Source: CAZHZT01 sp964537285 (GTDB lineage Bacteria; Bacteroidota; Bacteroidia; Chitinophagales; Saprospiraceae). From it: a stretch of DNA of 37,319 nt. The stretch spans positions 1 through 37,319 of the forward strand of contig CAZHZT010000051.1 of the NCBI GenBank assembly GCA_964537285.1, in the 5' to 3' direction. Both the position numbers and the translations under genes were made by a program. Shown here piece by piece: positions 23,034 through 31,655 of the stretch; the stretch's first letter is position 1; each line of letters opens with the position of its first letter. The notes beneath the pieces are model-generated. The model saw only the letters and a program-made list of their open reading frames with translations, searched no databases and was not told the DNA's origin.

Positions 23034-23674
23034 TTACAATTACTTTTTTTCTGGTATTTTCGGTAGGTTATCTGCCTTTTGCTGAAGCTCAGGCGCCTTG
23101 CGATGTACACCAAGTAGATTTGATGGCTGGCGTAAATAGCAATACGGGCTTTTCTGGTAGTAACATTAGACGTGGACAAATATTCGTTCCTTGTCAATCT
23201 GGTGAAATCGTTAGCATTTCAGTTGGAATGAGGGGAAACAACCTAAACAGCGCGGGAACTTATTCTCTCTTCATAGGGGAAAATGATAATGGCGGTGTTC
23301 CTCTTCAGGGAGCAGCTATAGCCGATCAAATTGTAAGTGAGTATGATGACAATATAATAATTACGTGGGACTTGAGTGCTAATCCTTTCCCTGTATCAGC
23401 TGGTACCGTTTACCGTTTTGAACAAGGAATATCTGGGGGCATCCAGGCTTTTTTAGTAGATAATGATTATCCTGACGGAGATCGGATTGCTTCCAATGTT
23501 GGTGCTCAGACTGTTTCTATAGGCGGAGTCTTTTCAGATATAGAATTTTCAGTAACCATAAACCCATTCCCTCCGGTACCAACCATGAGCCAGTGGGCGT
23601 TTTTCTTGTCTGCACTGTTGGTGTTTGTTGTTGGTTTGGTTGGGGTGTACAATGTACGTAAAGCAAGAGTGTAA
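22988..23674 (+). CDS. IPTL-CTERM surface/secreted protein, native start split by a MITE
   Basis: The ancestral gene would start at ATG 22924 and encode 217 residues, with signal peptide MKNIFTITFFLVFSVGYLPF. An 89-bp element at codon 5 now gives MKNIW and a stop. An open frame of 228 codons remains from a TTG at 22988 inside the element; it keeps the hydrophobic signal segment with an 11-residue longer start. The mature part has a beta-rich domain with two early Cys residues (APCDVHQVDL, IFVPCQSGE). The C-terminus is an IPTL-CTERM sorting signal: VPTMSQWAFFLSALLVF, a transmembrane stretch, then basic VRKARV. Such proteins are exported and processed at the C-terminus. Whether it is still expressed is open. 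Confidence 0.75.
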   Translation: MLDKSINGFYPLPNIFTITFFLVFSVGYLPFAEAQAPCDVHQVDLMAGVNSNTGFSGSNIRRGQIFVPCQSGEIVSISVGMRGNNLNSAGTYSLFIGENDNGGVPLQGAAIADQIVSEYDDNIIITWDLSANPFPVSAGTVYRFEQGISGGIQAFLVDNDYPDGDRIASNVGAQTVSIGGVFSDIEFSVTINPFPPVPTMSQWAFFLSALLVFVVGLVGVYNVRKARV

Positions 23675-23717
23675 GCTAAACTTAGATGAATCCATAGATT
23701 CCAACTCTGAGTTGGTC

Positions 23718-23761
23718 AAAAACACATAGCTTTTTGGCTCGCCAAAAAGCTATGTGTTTTT
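23718..23761. terminator. Terminator downstream of the IPTL-CTERM gene
   Basis: Perfect 21-base arms (aaaaacacatagctttttgg, then c) enclose a tc loop, followed by T residues. A smaller hairpin ccaact-ctg-agttgg lies just before it at 23701-23715. Confidence 0.85.
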
Positions 23762-23908
23762 ATAACAGTCACCTTTCCACCTCCTTTTTCTCCGTAGAAA
23801 ATTAATGCTCAAGTTACCAAAACTTACTTTATACCACCTTGCCGAAGGGTTCTAAAACCTTGTATACCGATTGGCATATTTCACAAGGTTAAAGATAAGG
23901 GTTTCATT

Positions 23909-24643
23909 CTAATTTATCTCCAATGCCTGCCCTGCCTTGATCAAGCCGGGCTCTTTTTTACCACGTTCGAAAACCCAGGCGGCAGGCTGTTCTTCACTTT
24001 CCACTCCCAGGACTTGAATGCCCGCTTCGTTTTTTAATAACATACTGCTTTCATACAAAGCTACAACCGGCTGCTTATTCTGCGGCAATGCATGAAACTC
24101 CTGAATCCGTTGTGCACGGGTTTCTCCGGAATGAATTTCACTTTCTTTCAATGGGTAGTGCGGATTGATATTGAAAGGAAAAAATGCCAGCGCATCCAGA
24201 GAAGGAGGATGCACAATGCACATATCATTGGAGGTGTTAATGGTGAGGCCTGCAATGTTACTGCCGGCACTGCTTCCGATGTAAGGGGCACCCTTTTCTA
24301 CTCGTTCCTTTATTAAAGGAAGAAGATCAAAATGGTAAAGGGTTTTCAGGAGCAGGAAAGTATTGCCTCCGCCAACAATAAAGGCTTCCGCATTGGAAAC
24401 GGCTTCTCGTGGCGATTCAAAGGCCTCTATTCCCTGGATGGCTTGTTTTAAACCTAATTTTTGGAAGGCCTCCGCTATCATGGCTGTGTAGCCGGCATGA
24501 GGAATGCCTCCGGGGGCAGCATAAGGGATGAAAAGTACTTGTCCGATGTTATTTAAAAGGGTTTCGAGATGTGGTTTGGCATGGCCGAAAAAGGGAGCGC
24601 CTTTTTGGGCGCGTGAGCTGCTGAGGAGAAGGATCTTTTGCAT
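23909..24643 (-). CDS. pepE: Dipeptidase E (alpha-aspartyl dipeptidase), S51 family
   Basis: A 244-residue cytoplasmic peptidase of family S51. The nucleophile elbow GSSAGS lies at residues 123-128, with catalytic Ser125. The catalytic His is in NINPHY (about residue 162), and a Gly-rich IVGGGNTFLLL loop precedes it. PepE-type enzymes cleave Asp-X dipeptides, releasing aspartate. The length (about 230-245) and motif spacing match the E. coli enzyme. It is divergent from alanine racemase across about 95 bases. The freed aspartate could feed aspartase, but this is only a metabolic inference. Confidence 0.85.
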   Translation of the reverse strand: MQKILLLSSSRAQKGAPFFGHAKPHLETLLNNIGQVLFIPYAAPGGIPHAGYTAMIAEAFQKLGLKQAIQGIEAFESPREAVSNAEAFIVGGGNTFLLLKTLYHFDLLPLIKERVEKGAPYIGSSAGSNIAGLTINTSNDMCIVHPPSLDALAFFPFNINPHYPLKESEIHSGETRAQRIQEFHALPQNKQPVVALYESSMLLKNEAGIQVLGVESEEQPAAWVFERGKKEPGLIKAGQALEIN

Positions 24644-24718
24644 AACTAGAGTTTTGTGCGTTTTTTCGACTTAAAAATAGGTTTTTTCCCCATCAAAGCT
24701 TAAAATTAGCATCTATTT

Positions 24719-24726
24719 TTTATTTG
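24719..24726 (+). promoter_or_regulatory. Near-consensus -7 box of alr
   Basis: TTTATTTG differs from TAnnTTTG at one position. Transcription would start near 24733, about 6 bases before the ATG at 24739, giving a very short leader. This supports the ATG at 24739 as the start instead of the upstream TTG at 24724. Confidence 0.4.
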
Positions 24727-24738
24727 AATACATTTTAC

Positions 24739-25893
24739 ATGCTCCACACATCTTACATTGAACTCAATCAACAGGCATTACAGGAAAATATTACTTTCCT
24801 AAAAAGCCTGATCCCTGATGAAACCTGCTTTTCCATGGTTGTCAAAGCGAATGCTTACGGACACGGCATTGAAAAAATAGTGCCTATGGCAGAAGCCTGT
24901 CAGGTCCACCACTTTTCAGTATTTAGTGTGGCGGAGGCTATGCGCGTGGAAAAAGTGAAGAGCGACCAGAGCGAAATAATGATCATGGGTTTTATTGACG
25001 ATGACTACCTTCCCTGGGCTATCGATAAAAAAGCTTCATTTTTTGTGTTTTCTTCTGAGCGCTTGGAAGCCGCTATTCAAACGGCAAAAAAACAGGGTCG
25101 CCCCGCCCGGATACACCTGGAACTGGAAACGGGCATGTATCGCACGGGCTTTTGTGAAGATCAACTGCCCGACGTCATTCAGCTATTGCAGGAAAATCAT
25201 GCACATCTGGTTGTCGAAGGGCTTTGTACGCATTATGCAGGAGCTGAGAATTATGTGAACATAGAGCGCATCGAAGATCAGATCGAATCTTTCCATCGAA
25301 TTTGTCAGATGCTTGAAAGGCTGGGGGTGCATCCTCGCTACCGGCATACCGCCTGCTCAGGCGCCTTGTTCAACTATCCTAAAACAATCATGGATATGGT
25401 CCGCATAGGCATATCTTCTTACGGGTTTTGGCCTAATGAGGAAACGCGCATTAGCTACCTTCGCAATCATGAACTCAAACAAGACCCCTTGAAGCGTATT
25501 CTTACCTGGAAAAGCAAAATATTGAGCCTGAACAGGGTGCCTGAAAATGCTTATGTGAGCTATGGTAGAGGATATTTGACCACCCGGCCCAGCCAAATCG
25601 CCACCATACCAGTGGGCTATGGTTACGGCTTTAGCCGGGAGCTTAGCAATAATGGCCATGTTCTTGTAGGAGGGCAGCGTGTGCCTGTGGTGGGATACGT
25701 AAATATGAATATGGTGGTTATTGATGTCACGGAAGTACCTGGTGTGGCCGTTCATGATGAAGTTGTCCTTATTGGCCGGCAAGGGAATAAGCTGATGACC
25801 GTTTCTTCTTTCAGTGATATGAATAATAGTATGAATTATGAATTGCTCACGCGCCTTCCGGAGCATATTCCCAAGGAAGTTAAGGGACTATGA
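24739..25893 (+). CDS. alr: Alanine racemase
   Basis: A 384-residue pyridoxal-phosphate enzyme that interconverts L- and D-alanine for peptidoglycan. The PLP-binding lysine K36 lies in VVKANAYGHG. The second catalytic base Y275 lies in YVSYGRGYLTTRPSQIATIPVGYGYGF. RHTACSGALFNYPKTIMDMVRIGISSYG is the usual PLP-phosphate and substrate region. ATG at 24739 gives the family-typical start MLHTSYIELNQQALQENI; the frame is open 5 codons upstream to a TTG, which is unlikely. It is cytoplasmic and a homodimer by family. Followed by MITE copy D, it is probably monocistronic. Confidence 0.92.
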   Translation: MLHTSYIELNQQALQENITFLKSLIPDETCFSMVVKANAYGHGIEKIVPMAEACQVHHFSVFSVAEAMRVEKVKSDQSEIMIMGFIDDDYLPWAIDKKASFFVFSSERLEAAIQTAKKQGRPARIHLELETGMYRTGFCEDQLPDVIQLLQENHAHLVVEGLCTHYAGAENYVNIERIEDQIESFHRICQMLERLGVHPRYRHTACSGALFNYPKTIMDMVRIGISSYGFWPNEETRISYLRNHELKQDPLKRILTWKSKILSLNRVPENAYVSYGRGYLTTRPSQIATIPVGYGYGFSRELSNNGHVLVGGQRVPVVGYVNMNMVVIDVTEVPGVAVHDEVVLIGRQGNKLMTVSSFSDMNNSMNYELLTRLPEHIPKEVKGL

Positions 25894-25904
25894 CTTTGGC
25901 TTGC

Positions 25905-26031
25905 TATTTTTTAGTTCTTTGACATAAATTGTGGATAATGGAACTTCACAATGATCATCCTTTCAGCCACAAGGGCATTCAAGGGTTATCATTTTGAAGT
26001 TCCACACAATTTGTCAAAGAACGTGTTTTTT
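25905..26031. mobile_element. 111-bp hairpin MITE, copy D
   Basis: The element spans 25913-26023 (agttctttg to caaagaacg). The flanking 8-mers tatttttt (25905-25912) and tgtttttt (26024-26031) differ at one base, consistent with an older target duplication. The core cctttcagccacaagggcat matches copy A. It lies between alr and ppc. Confidence 0.8.
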
Positions 26032-26154
26032 TTTAGTCGATAATTGTTCCCGTTTCCAAAGAACAATTTTTCATAATTATTGCTATATTTAGAAACAGCC
26101 TAAAAACTTGTTTTGGGCTGCTTCTTAAAACACTAACCACAAACAGAAAGCACA

Positions 26155-28875
26155 ATGACACTCGACACCCTTAAACAGGAAGGCCTGGAAAAAATAAAAG
26201 CCGACCTGATGTTCGTAATGGCCCGTTTCAAAGAAATGCTCGAATCTTTAGGTGAGTACGAACTGGCCTCCCTGCTTCCATGGATTAATGAAGACGAGCC
26301 CCCGACGCAACACAATAACGTCTCCGAAGAAAGACTTGCTCAGGCTATTGGCATGTCCTTCGAGGTCTTGAATCTCGTGGAAGAAAATGCCGCTACTCAA
26401 TTTCGCCGGAAAACGGAAACACATCTTGGCCTGGAAGCTATTCGGGGTTCTTGGGGAGAAACCCTTAAGCAATGGAAAGCGGCAGGTATCAAGCCGGATC
26501 AAATGGCGGAACTGCTGCCCAAGGTCAATGTTCGGCCGGTCTTAACTGCTCACCCTACCGAAGCTAAGCGGGTTACCGTGCTGGAAATCCATCGCGAATT
26601 GTATGTGCTGTTGGTGAAAAAAGAAAACCCGATCTGGTCACCTACTGAATGGCAGGTTATTAAAGATGAAATGACGGCCTTGTTGGAGCGTTGGTGGCGC
26701 ACGGGAGAAATCTACCTCCGCAAACCTAGTTTGACCGATGAGCGCAGCAACCTGATGCATTATTTCGAAAATGTTTTCCCCGAAGCATTGCGCCTATCCG
26801 ATCAGCGCTTGAAAGATGCCTGGGAGACCATGGAGCTTCCGGCTCATCTTCTTCAGTGGCCAGAGCATTTCCCATTGCTTCAATTCGGAAGCTGGGTCGG
26901 TGGTGATCGCGACGGGCACCCCTTTGTCACTGCTGAGTTCACACAATCTACCCTTCAGTTGCATCGACAAAAGGCCTTGGAAATATTGAAAAAAGCGTTA
27001 CTAGAGCTAGTGGCTAAATTGAGCTTTTCCAGCCATATGAATCCAACGCCTTACGAATTTATAAACTTACTTAAAGATAGAGCCGAAAAACTCGGTCCTG
27101 CCGGGCAACAGGCACTGGACCGCAACCCGCTTGAGCCTTGGCGGCAGTTCGCCAACCTAATGCTGCTACGCCTTGAAAATACGATCCATCCGCAAGAGGG
27201 CATGGAAAAATATGAGTACTATCCGCAAGCTATTGACTTGTCTTCAGATCTGAAGCTGCTTCGGAATACCTTGATCCAGGTGAAAGCACATCGCTTGGCC
27301 CGCACGATTTTATTCAAAGTTGAGCGCATGGTCAAATGCTTTGGGTTTCACCTTGCCAAACTCGATATCCGTCAGAACAGTGCTTATCATGAAAAAGCCT
27401 TGAGCCAAATCCTGGAAGCTGCTGGTTTTGAGGATTTTGATTACGGCTCCTGGGATGAGGAAAAGCGATTGGCTTTTTTAAATGAAGAATTGAAAAGCGC
27501 CCGTCCTTTTGTCATTGCCGGAAAAGCTTGCGGCCCTGAAGCGGATAAGCTTCTGGCGTACTATCATGTGTTGAAAGATCATGTAAATCAATATGGAGAA
27601 GATGGAATAGGTTCTTTCATTGTTTCCATGACCCGGAGCCTGAGTGATTTGCTGGTAGTTTATGTGTTTTTACGTGAAGTCGGGCTCCTGGATACCCGGC
27701 TCCCTGTTGTTCCATTATTGGAAACGATTGAAGATCTAATTGCCGGCGGGGGAATACTCGATGCTTTTTTAGCACATCCTGTTACCTTGAGACGTAGGGC
27801 GGGGATAACTGAGCCGGTTCAGGAAGTTATGTTGGGTTATAGCGATAGCAACAAAGATGGCGGTATCCTGACTAGCCGCTGGAGCATCTATAAAGCGGAA
27901 CAGCAATTAACAGAAATCGGAGATCGCCATAGCGTAAAACTATGCTTCTTCCACGGCCGGGGGGGGACAACGAGCAGAGGTGGAGGTAAAATTCATCGCT
28001 TCCTGGAAAGTATGCCTTCTGGCACGGTGAGCGGAGCGATTAAAATGACCGTACAGGGCGAAACCATTGCCAACCAATTCGCTAACCGCTTGAATGCGAC
28101 CTATAATCTGGAGATATTTATTTCTGGTACAGCCCGGCAGGCTATGCTTAAGAAGCCAGTCTCCCATGATCAGCGCTTGCATGAAATTATGGACCGCCTG
28201 GTTGTTATTGCCCGGCAGGAATACCGCAAGTTACTGGATCACCCTGGTTTTATTGAATTTTACAATCAAGCTACACCGATTGATGTACTGGAACAGAGTA
28301 AAATCGGTTCTCGCCCTGCCCGCCGCACAGGGCAACGCAGCTTGAATGACCTTCGGTCGATCCCCTGGGTGTTTAGCTGGAGTCAATCCCGCTTTAATTT
28401 GACGGCTTGGTTTGGTTCTGGGACAGCCTTCAAGCAATTACATGAAAAACATCCGGAAGATTTTGAATACCTGCAAGCGCTCGCCGATCAATGGGCTTTC
28501 TTAAAATATCGCCTCATTCAGATTGAAACGAATTTGCTTAGCGCAGACCAAGAAGTCATGAATGCTTTCGCCAATATGGTAACCAATGCTGAAGTTCGCC
28601 AAGAACTTATGGAACTGATCGCAGGAGATCATCAGGAAGGGTTAAATCAAATAGAAGCTCTCATGAAGGTGCCTACCAAAGAAAGACGTATCTCCAAAAT
28701 GGAAGATCTGAAGTTGCGCCGGAATGCTCTTGGTAATTTGCATCAAATGCAAATAAAATATATCAAGAACTGGCGTGCTTTGAAAACGAGTAACCCGGAA
28801 GAAGCTGATCAACAACTGCTTAAGTTATTGCTCTTAGTAAATGCCATTTCAGGCGGTTTGAAGAGTACTGGGTAA
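26155..28875 (+). CDS. ppc: Phosphoenolpyruvate carboxylase
   Basis: A 906-residue anaplerotic enzyme that carboxylates PEP to oxaloacetate with bicarbonate. The catalytic His133 lies in RPVLTAHPTEAKR. The conserved GYSDSNKDGG lies at about 561-570. The Gly-rich PEP loop FHGRGGTTSRGGG has His600 as its second active-site His. SQSRFNLTAWFGSGTAF is the family C-terminal region near the allosteric site. The protein ends SGGLKSTG, close to the invariant NTG end that closes over the active site. Length matches bacterial homologues. It is monocistronic, flanked by a MITE upstream and a perfect palindromic terminator downstream. A near-consensus -7 box TATATTTA lies at 26084-26091. Confidence 0.95.
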   Translation: MTLDTLKQEGLEKIKADLMFVMARFKEMLESLGEYELASLLPWINEDEPPTQHNNVSEERLAQAIGMSFEVLNLVEENAATQFRRKTETHLGLEAIRGSWGETLKQWKAAGIKPDQMAELLPKVNVRPVLTAHPTEAKRVTVLEIHRELYVLLVKKENPIWSPTEWQVIKDEMTALLERWWRTGEIYLRKPSLTDERSNLMHYFENVFPEALRLSDQRLKDAWETMELPAHLLQWPEHFPLLQFGSWVGGDRDGHPFVTAEFTQSTLQLHRQKALEILKKALLELVAKLSFSSHMNPTPYEFINLLKDRAEKLGPAGQQALDRNPLEPWRQFANLMLLRLENTIHPQEGMEKYEYYPQAIDLSSDLKLLRNTLIQVKAHRLARTILFKVERMVKCFGFHLAKLDIRQNSAYHEKALSQILEAAGFEDFDYGSWDEEKRLAFLNEELKSARPFVIAGKACGPEADKLLAYYHVLKDHVNQYGEDGIGSFIVSMTRSLSDLLVVYVFLREVGLLDTRLPVVPLLETIEDLIAGGGILDAFLAHPVTLRRRAGITEPVQEVMLGYSDSNKDGGILTSRWSIYKAEQQLTEIGDRHSVKLCFFHGRGGTTSRGGGKIHRFLESMPSGTVSGAIKMTVQGETIANQFANRLNATYNLEIFISGTARQAMLKKPVSHDQRLHEIMDRLVVIARQEYRKLLDHPGFIEFYNQATPIDVLEQSKIGSRPARRTGQRSLNDLRSIPWVFSWSQSRFNLTAWFGSGTAFKQLHEKHPEDFEYLQALADQWAFLKYRLIQIETNLLSADQEVMNAFANMVTNAEVRQELMELIAGDHQEGLNQIEALMKVPTKERRISKMEDLKLRRNALGNLHQMQIKYIKNWRALKTSNPEEADQQLLKLLLLVNAISGGLKSTG

Positions 28876-28879
28876 GGAG

Positions 28880-28955
28880 TGAGTAAAAAAGCGATTATCT
28901 AAAAAGTGAGCGCGCGGCCGCGCGCTCACTTTTTAGATAATCGCTTTTTTACTCA
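28880..28955. terminator. 76-bp loopless perfect palindrome
   Basis: Two 38-base arms meet at the centre ggcc (28916-28919) with no mismatch and no loop. The arms run from tgagtaaaaaagcgattatc to gcgcgcgg. It begins 5 bases after the ppc stop and ends 12 bases before the sdh -7 box, so it separates the two transcription units and can form a hairpin or cruciform. Confidence 0.85.
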
Positions 28956-28966
28956 AAAAATAATTC

Positions 28967-28974
28967 TATCTTTG
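28967..28974 (+). promoter_or_regulatory. -7 box of the sdhCAB operon
   Basis: TATCTTTG matches TAnnTTTG exactly, 33 bases before the sdhC ATG. The -33 region falls in a T-run inside the palindrome (tttttt at 28945-28950), so the palindrome may influence promoter strength. Confidence 0.55.
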
Positions 28975-29007
28975 AATATAAACTAGTACAAACAGAAAGC
29001 CCTTAAC

Positions 29008-29667
29008 ATGACACTCTTCTGGAGAAAATTTATCGTAGCCACTACCGGTTTATTTCTTTGCCTGTTCCTGATTGTTCATTTATCCGCCAATTGTTTATTG
29101 TTGTTGCCGGAGGAAATGGCAAGAGAATGGTATAATGCCTACTCTACTTTTCTTAGAGAGAATCCCTTAATTACAGTTATCGCCTATCTGCTTTACCTTT
29201 CTATTATCCTACATGCTTTGTATGCTCTTTTTGTGATTATTCGTAATCGGAGGGCGAAGCCCAAGCGCTATGCTGTCAATCATTTTCGTGAAAATAGTAG
29301 CTGGGCCTCTCAAAATATGGGCTGGCTCGGCGGTTTGATATTGATCTTCATCATTATCCATCTGGCTAATTTCTGGGCGCGGATCAAGTTGGGTATTGGC
29401 GAGGCTGTCGGAGTGGATGAGGCTGGGAATAAAGACATCTATGAAGTGACTTATAGTCTTTTCCAAAATATTTATTACGTTATTTTTTACACTGTATTGA
29501 TGATTCCTTTGGGTTTCCACCTGCATCATGGTTTGAAAAGCGCCTTTAAAAGCCTGGGTTTTTATCATCGAAAAGGCCTTCAGACGCTTGCAACGATATC
29601 TTTGATTTATGCGGTGGTCATCTCCATTGGCTTTGGAATTATACCGCTGATTGTATATTTGCGGTAA
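29008..29667 (+). CDS. sdhC: Succinate dehydrogenase cytochrome b subunit
   Basis: A 219-residue integral membrane subunit with about five transmembrane helices (for example FIVATTGLFLCLFLIVHLSA and LGGLILIFIIIHLANFW). Several His residues lie within or near helices (IVHLSANC, IILHALYAL, IIHLANF, GFHLHHGL), as needed to ligate haem b in the single-polypeptide b558-type anchor of Bacteroidota. It anchors SdhA and SdhB and passes electrons to menaquinone. It is the first gene of sdhCAB, with its own promoter. There is no separate sdhD, as expected for this type. Confidence 0.88.
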   Translation: MTLFWRKFIVATTGLFLCLFLIVHLSANCLLLLPEEMAREWYNAYSTFLRENPLITVIAYLLYLSIILHALYALFVIIRNRRAKPKRYAVNHFRENSSWASQNMGWLGGLILIFIIIHLANFWARIKLGIGEAVGVDEAGNKDIYEVTYSLFQNIYYVIFYTVLMIPLGFHLHHGLKSAFKSLGFYHRKGLQTLATISLIYAVVISIGFGIIPLIVYLR

Positions 29668-29743
29668 ACGGGGAACTGTAAACGGGGACGAAAATAATGA
29701 CCTTTTTGCGGTTACCGCTTTTATTTCGATTAACTTTAAGAAG

Positions 29744-31648
29744 ATGAATTCAAAAATACCAGAAGGGAGATTAGAGGAAAAATGGCGCAACTATCAGCTG
29801 AAGGCTCGTCTGATCAATCCTGCGAATAAGAAGAAGTTGCAGGTTATTGTGGTGGGGTCGGGCCTGGCAGGAGCAGGAGCAGCCGCTACCTTAGCAGAAT
29901 TGGGCTATGATATAAAATGCTTTTGCTACCAGGATTCGGCGCGTCGTGCGCATTCTACGGCGGCTCAAGGAGGAATTAATGCAGCAAAGAACTATCAGCA
30001 CGATGGTGATAGCGTATGGCGGATGTTTTACGATACCCTTAAAGGAGGCGATTTTAGATCACGGGAAGCAAATGTATATCGCCTGGCAGAGCTTTCGGCG
30101 CCTTTGATTGATCACTTTACGCAGCAAGGAGTGCCATTTGCCAGAGAATACGGTGGCGTATTGGTAAATCGTAGCTTTGGAGGCGTACAAGTACAACGTA
30201 CTTTTTATGCCAGAGGACAAACAGGCCAACAGCTTCTATTGGCGGCGTATTCTCAGCTGTACAAGATGATACGGGCTAAAAAAGTGGAGATGTTCCCCAG
30301 GCATGAAATGCAAGATCTCGTAGTAGTAGATGGGAAAGCAAAGGGAATAATAGTGCGTGACTTGGTGAGTGGTGAGTTGAAGCGCTTTGCAGCGGATGCG
30401 GTGGTGCTTGCTACAGGAGGGTATTCGCGGGTATTCCGATTGTCTACAATGGCTATTGGTTGCAATGGAAGCGCGATTTGGAAAGCACACAAGCGAGGCG
30501 CGTTTTTTGCAGCGCCCAGTTTCATTCAAATCCATCCAACAGCTCTTCCGCAATCAAGTGAATCTCAATCTAAGCTCACGCTTATGTCGGAATCCTTGCG
30601 TAATGATGGCCGCATTTGGGTTCCCCAAAAACAAGGAGATACCCGGACTCCTAATGATATTCCTGAAGAAGAAAGAGATTATTACCTGGAAAGACGCTAT
30701 CCCAGCTTTGGGAACCTTGCCCCTCGCGATATTGCATCGCGTGCGGCCAAAGAGCGTATCGATGCAGGTTTTGGCGTAGGAAGGCTTAAAAATGCGGTTT
30801 ACCTGGATTTCAAGCATGCGATCAATCGCCTTGGAATAGAAGCTATTAAAGATCGATACGGTAATTTGTTTGATATGTACAAGAAAATTACCGGCATCGA
30901 TGCTTATAAAGAACCAATGCAAATTTCTCCGGCAGCCCATTTTTCTATGGGCGGGCTTTGGGTCGATTACGAACTCATGACGACTATCCGCGGATTATAT
31001 GCCGTTGGCGAATGCAATTTCTCGGATCACGGGGCTAACCGATTAGGAGCAAATTCCTTGCTACAGGCGAGTATTGATGGATACTTTATCTTGCCTAATA
31101 CAATTAACAATTATCTTGCCGAAACGGTGCACGACAAGCATGTTCAAACGGACCATCCGGCATTTGAAATCGTTGAAAACGAAGTGCGAAAGCACATTGA
31201 CAATATTCTTCAGGTTAAAGGAAATCGAACCGTAGATGATTTCCACAGGGAGCTTGGTAAAATCATGTGGCAAGAGTGCGCCATGAGCCGGAGCCGGCCG
31301 GGCTTAGAAAAGGCCATTACTCAAATTCAAGCTCTACGTGATGCTTTCTGGCAGGATGTGAAAGTAACCGGCGGAGCCGATGAACTTAACCCGGAACTAG
31401 ATAAAGCCCTGCGCCTCGCGGATTTTATTGACCTGGGCTTATTGATGTGCCATGATGCCCTAACTCGCGAAGAATCCTGCGGGGCGCATTTCAGGGAGGA
31501 ATACCAAACCGAGGATGGTGAAGCTGTGCGCGTGGATGATCAGTTTTCATTTGTATCTGCCTGGGATTATAACGATGGGGATTTTAAACTCCATAAGGAA
31601 GCGCTTGAGTTTGAATATGTACAACCTACTGTAAGAAGCTATAAATAA
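29744..31648 (+). CDS. sdhA: Succinate dehydrogenase flavoprotein subunit
   Basis: A 634-residue flavoprotein that oxidises succinate to fumarate. The N-terminal FAD-binding VIVVGSGLAGAGAAATLAEL is followed by RRAHSTAAQGGINAAKN, in which the His covalently binds FAD. SMGGLWVDYELMTTIRGLYAVGE and NRLGANSLLQ are the substrate and flavin regions. ATG at 29744 (MNSKIPEGRLEEKW) is chosen, although the frame is open to a TTG at 29651 that overlaps sdhC; the intervening codons do not look like protein. The long form is typical of the Bacteroidota enzyme. It lies 76 bases from sdhC and 7 bases from sdhB. Confidence 0.93.
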   Translation: MNSKIPEGRLEEKWRNYQLKARLINPANKKKLQVIVVGSGLAGAGAAATLAELGYDIKCFCYQDSARRAHSTAAQGGINAAKNYQHDGDSVWRMFYDTLKGGDFRSREANVYRLAELSAPLIDHFTQQGVPFAREYGGVLVNRSFGGVQVQRTFYARGQTGQQLLLAAYSQLYKMIRAKKVEMFPRHEMQDLVVVDGKAKGIIVRDLVSGELKRFAADAVVLATGGYSRVFRLSTMAIGCNGSAIWKAHKRGAFFAAPSFIQIHPTALPQSSESQSKLTLMSESLRNDGRIWVPQKQGDTRTPNDIPEEERDYYLERRYPSFGNLAPRDIASRAAKERIDAGFGVGRLKNAVYLDFKHAINRLGIEAIKDRYGNLFDMYKKITGIDAYKEPMQISPAAHFSMGGLWVDYELMTTIRGLYAVGECNFSDHGANRLGANSLLQASIDGYFILPNTINNYLAETVHDKHVQTDHPAFEIVENEVRKHIDNILQVKGNRTVDDFHRELGKIMWQECAMSRSRPGLEKAITQIQALRDAFWQDVKVTGGADELNPELDKALRLADFIDLGLLMCHDALTREESCGAHFREEYQTEDGEAVRVDDQFSFVSAWDYNDGDFKLHKEALEFEYVQPTVRSYK

Positions 31649-31655
31649 AGCCGCT

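Noticed and set aside
24724..24738. Upstream TTG start of alr
   Set aside because: It overlaps the predicted -7 box and adds residues absent from the family; ATG 24739 fits better.
29651..29743. N-terminal extension of sdhA from an upstream TTG overlapping sdhC
   Set aside because: The extra residues do not resemble SdhA, and ATG 29744 gives the family-typical beginning. A gtaaacgggga direct repeat (29664 and 29678) lies in this spacer.
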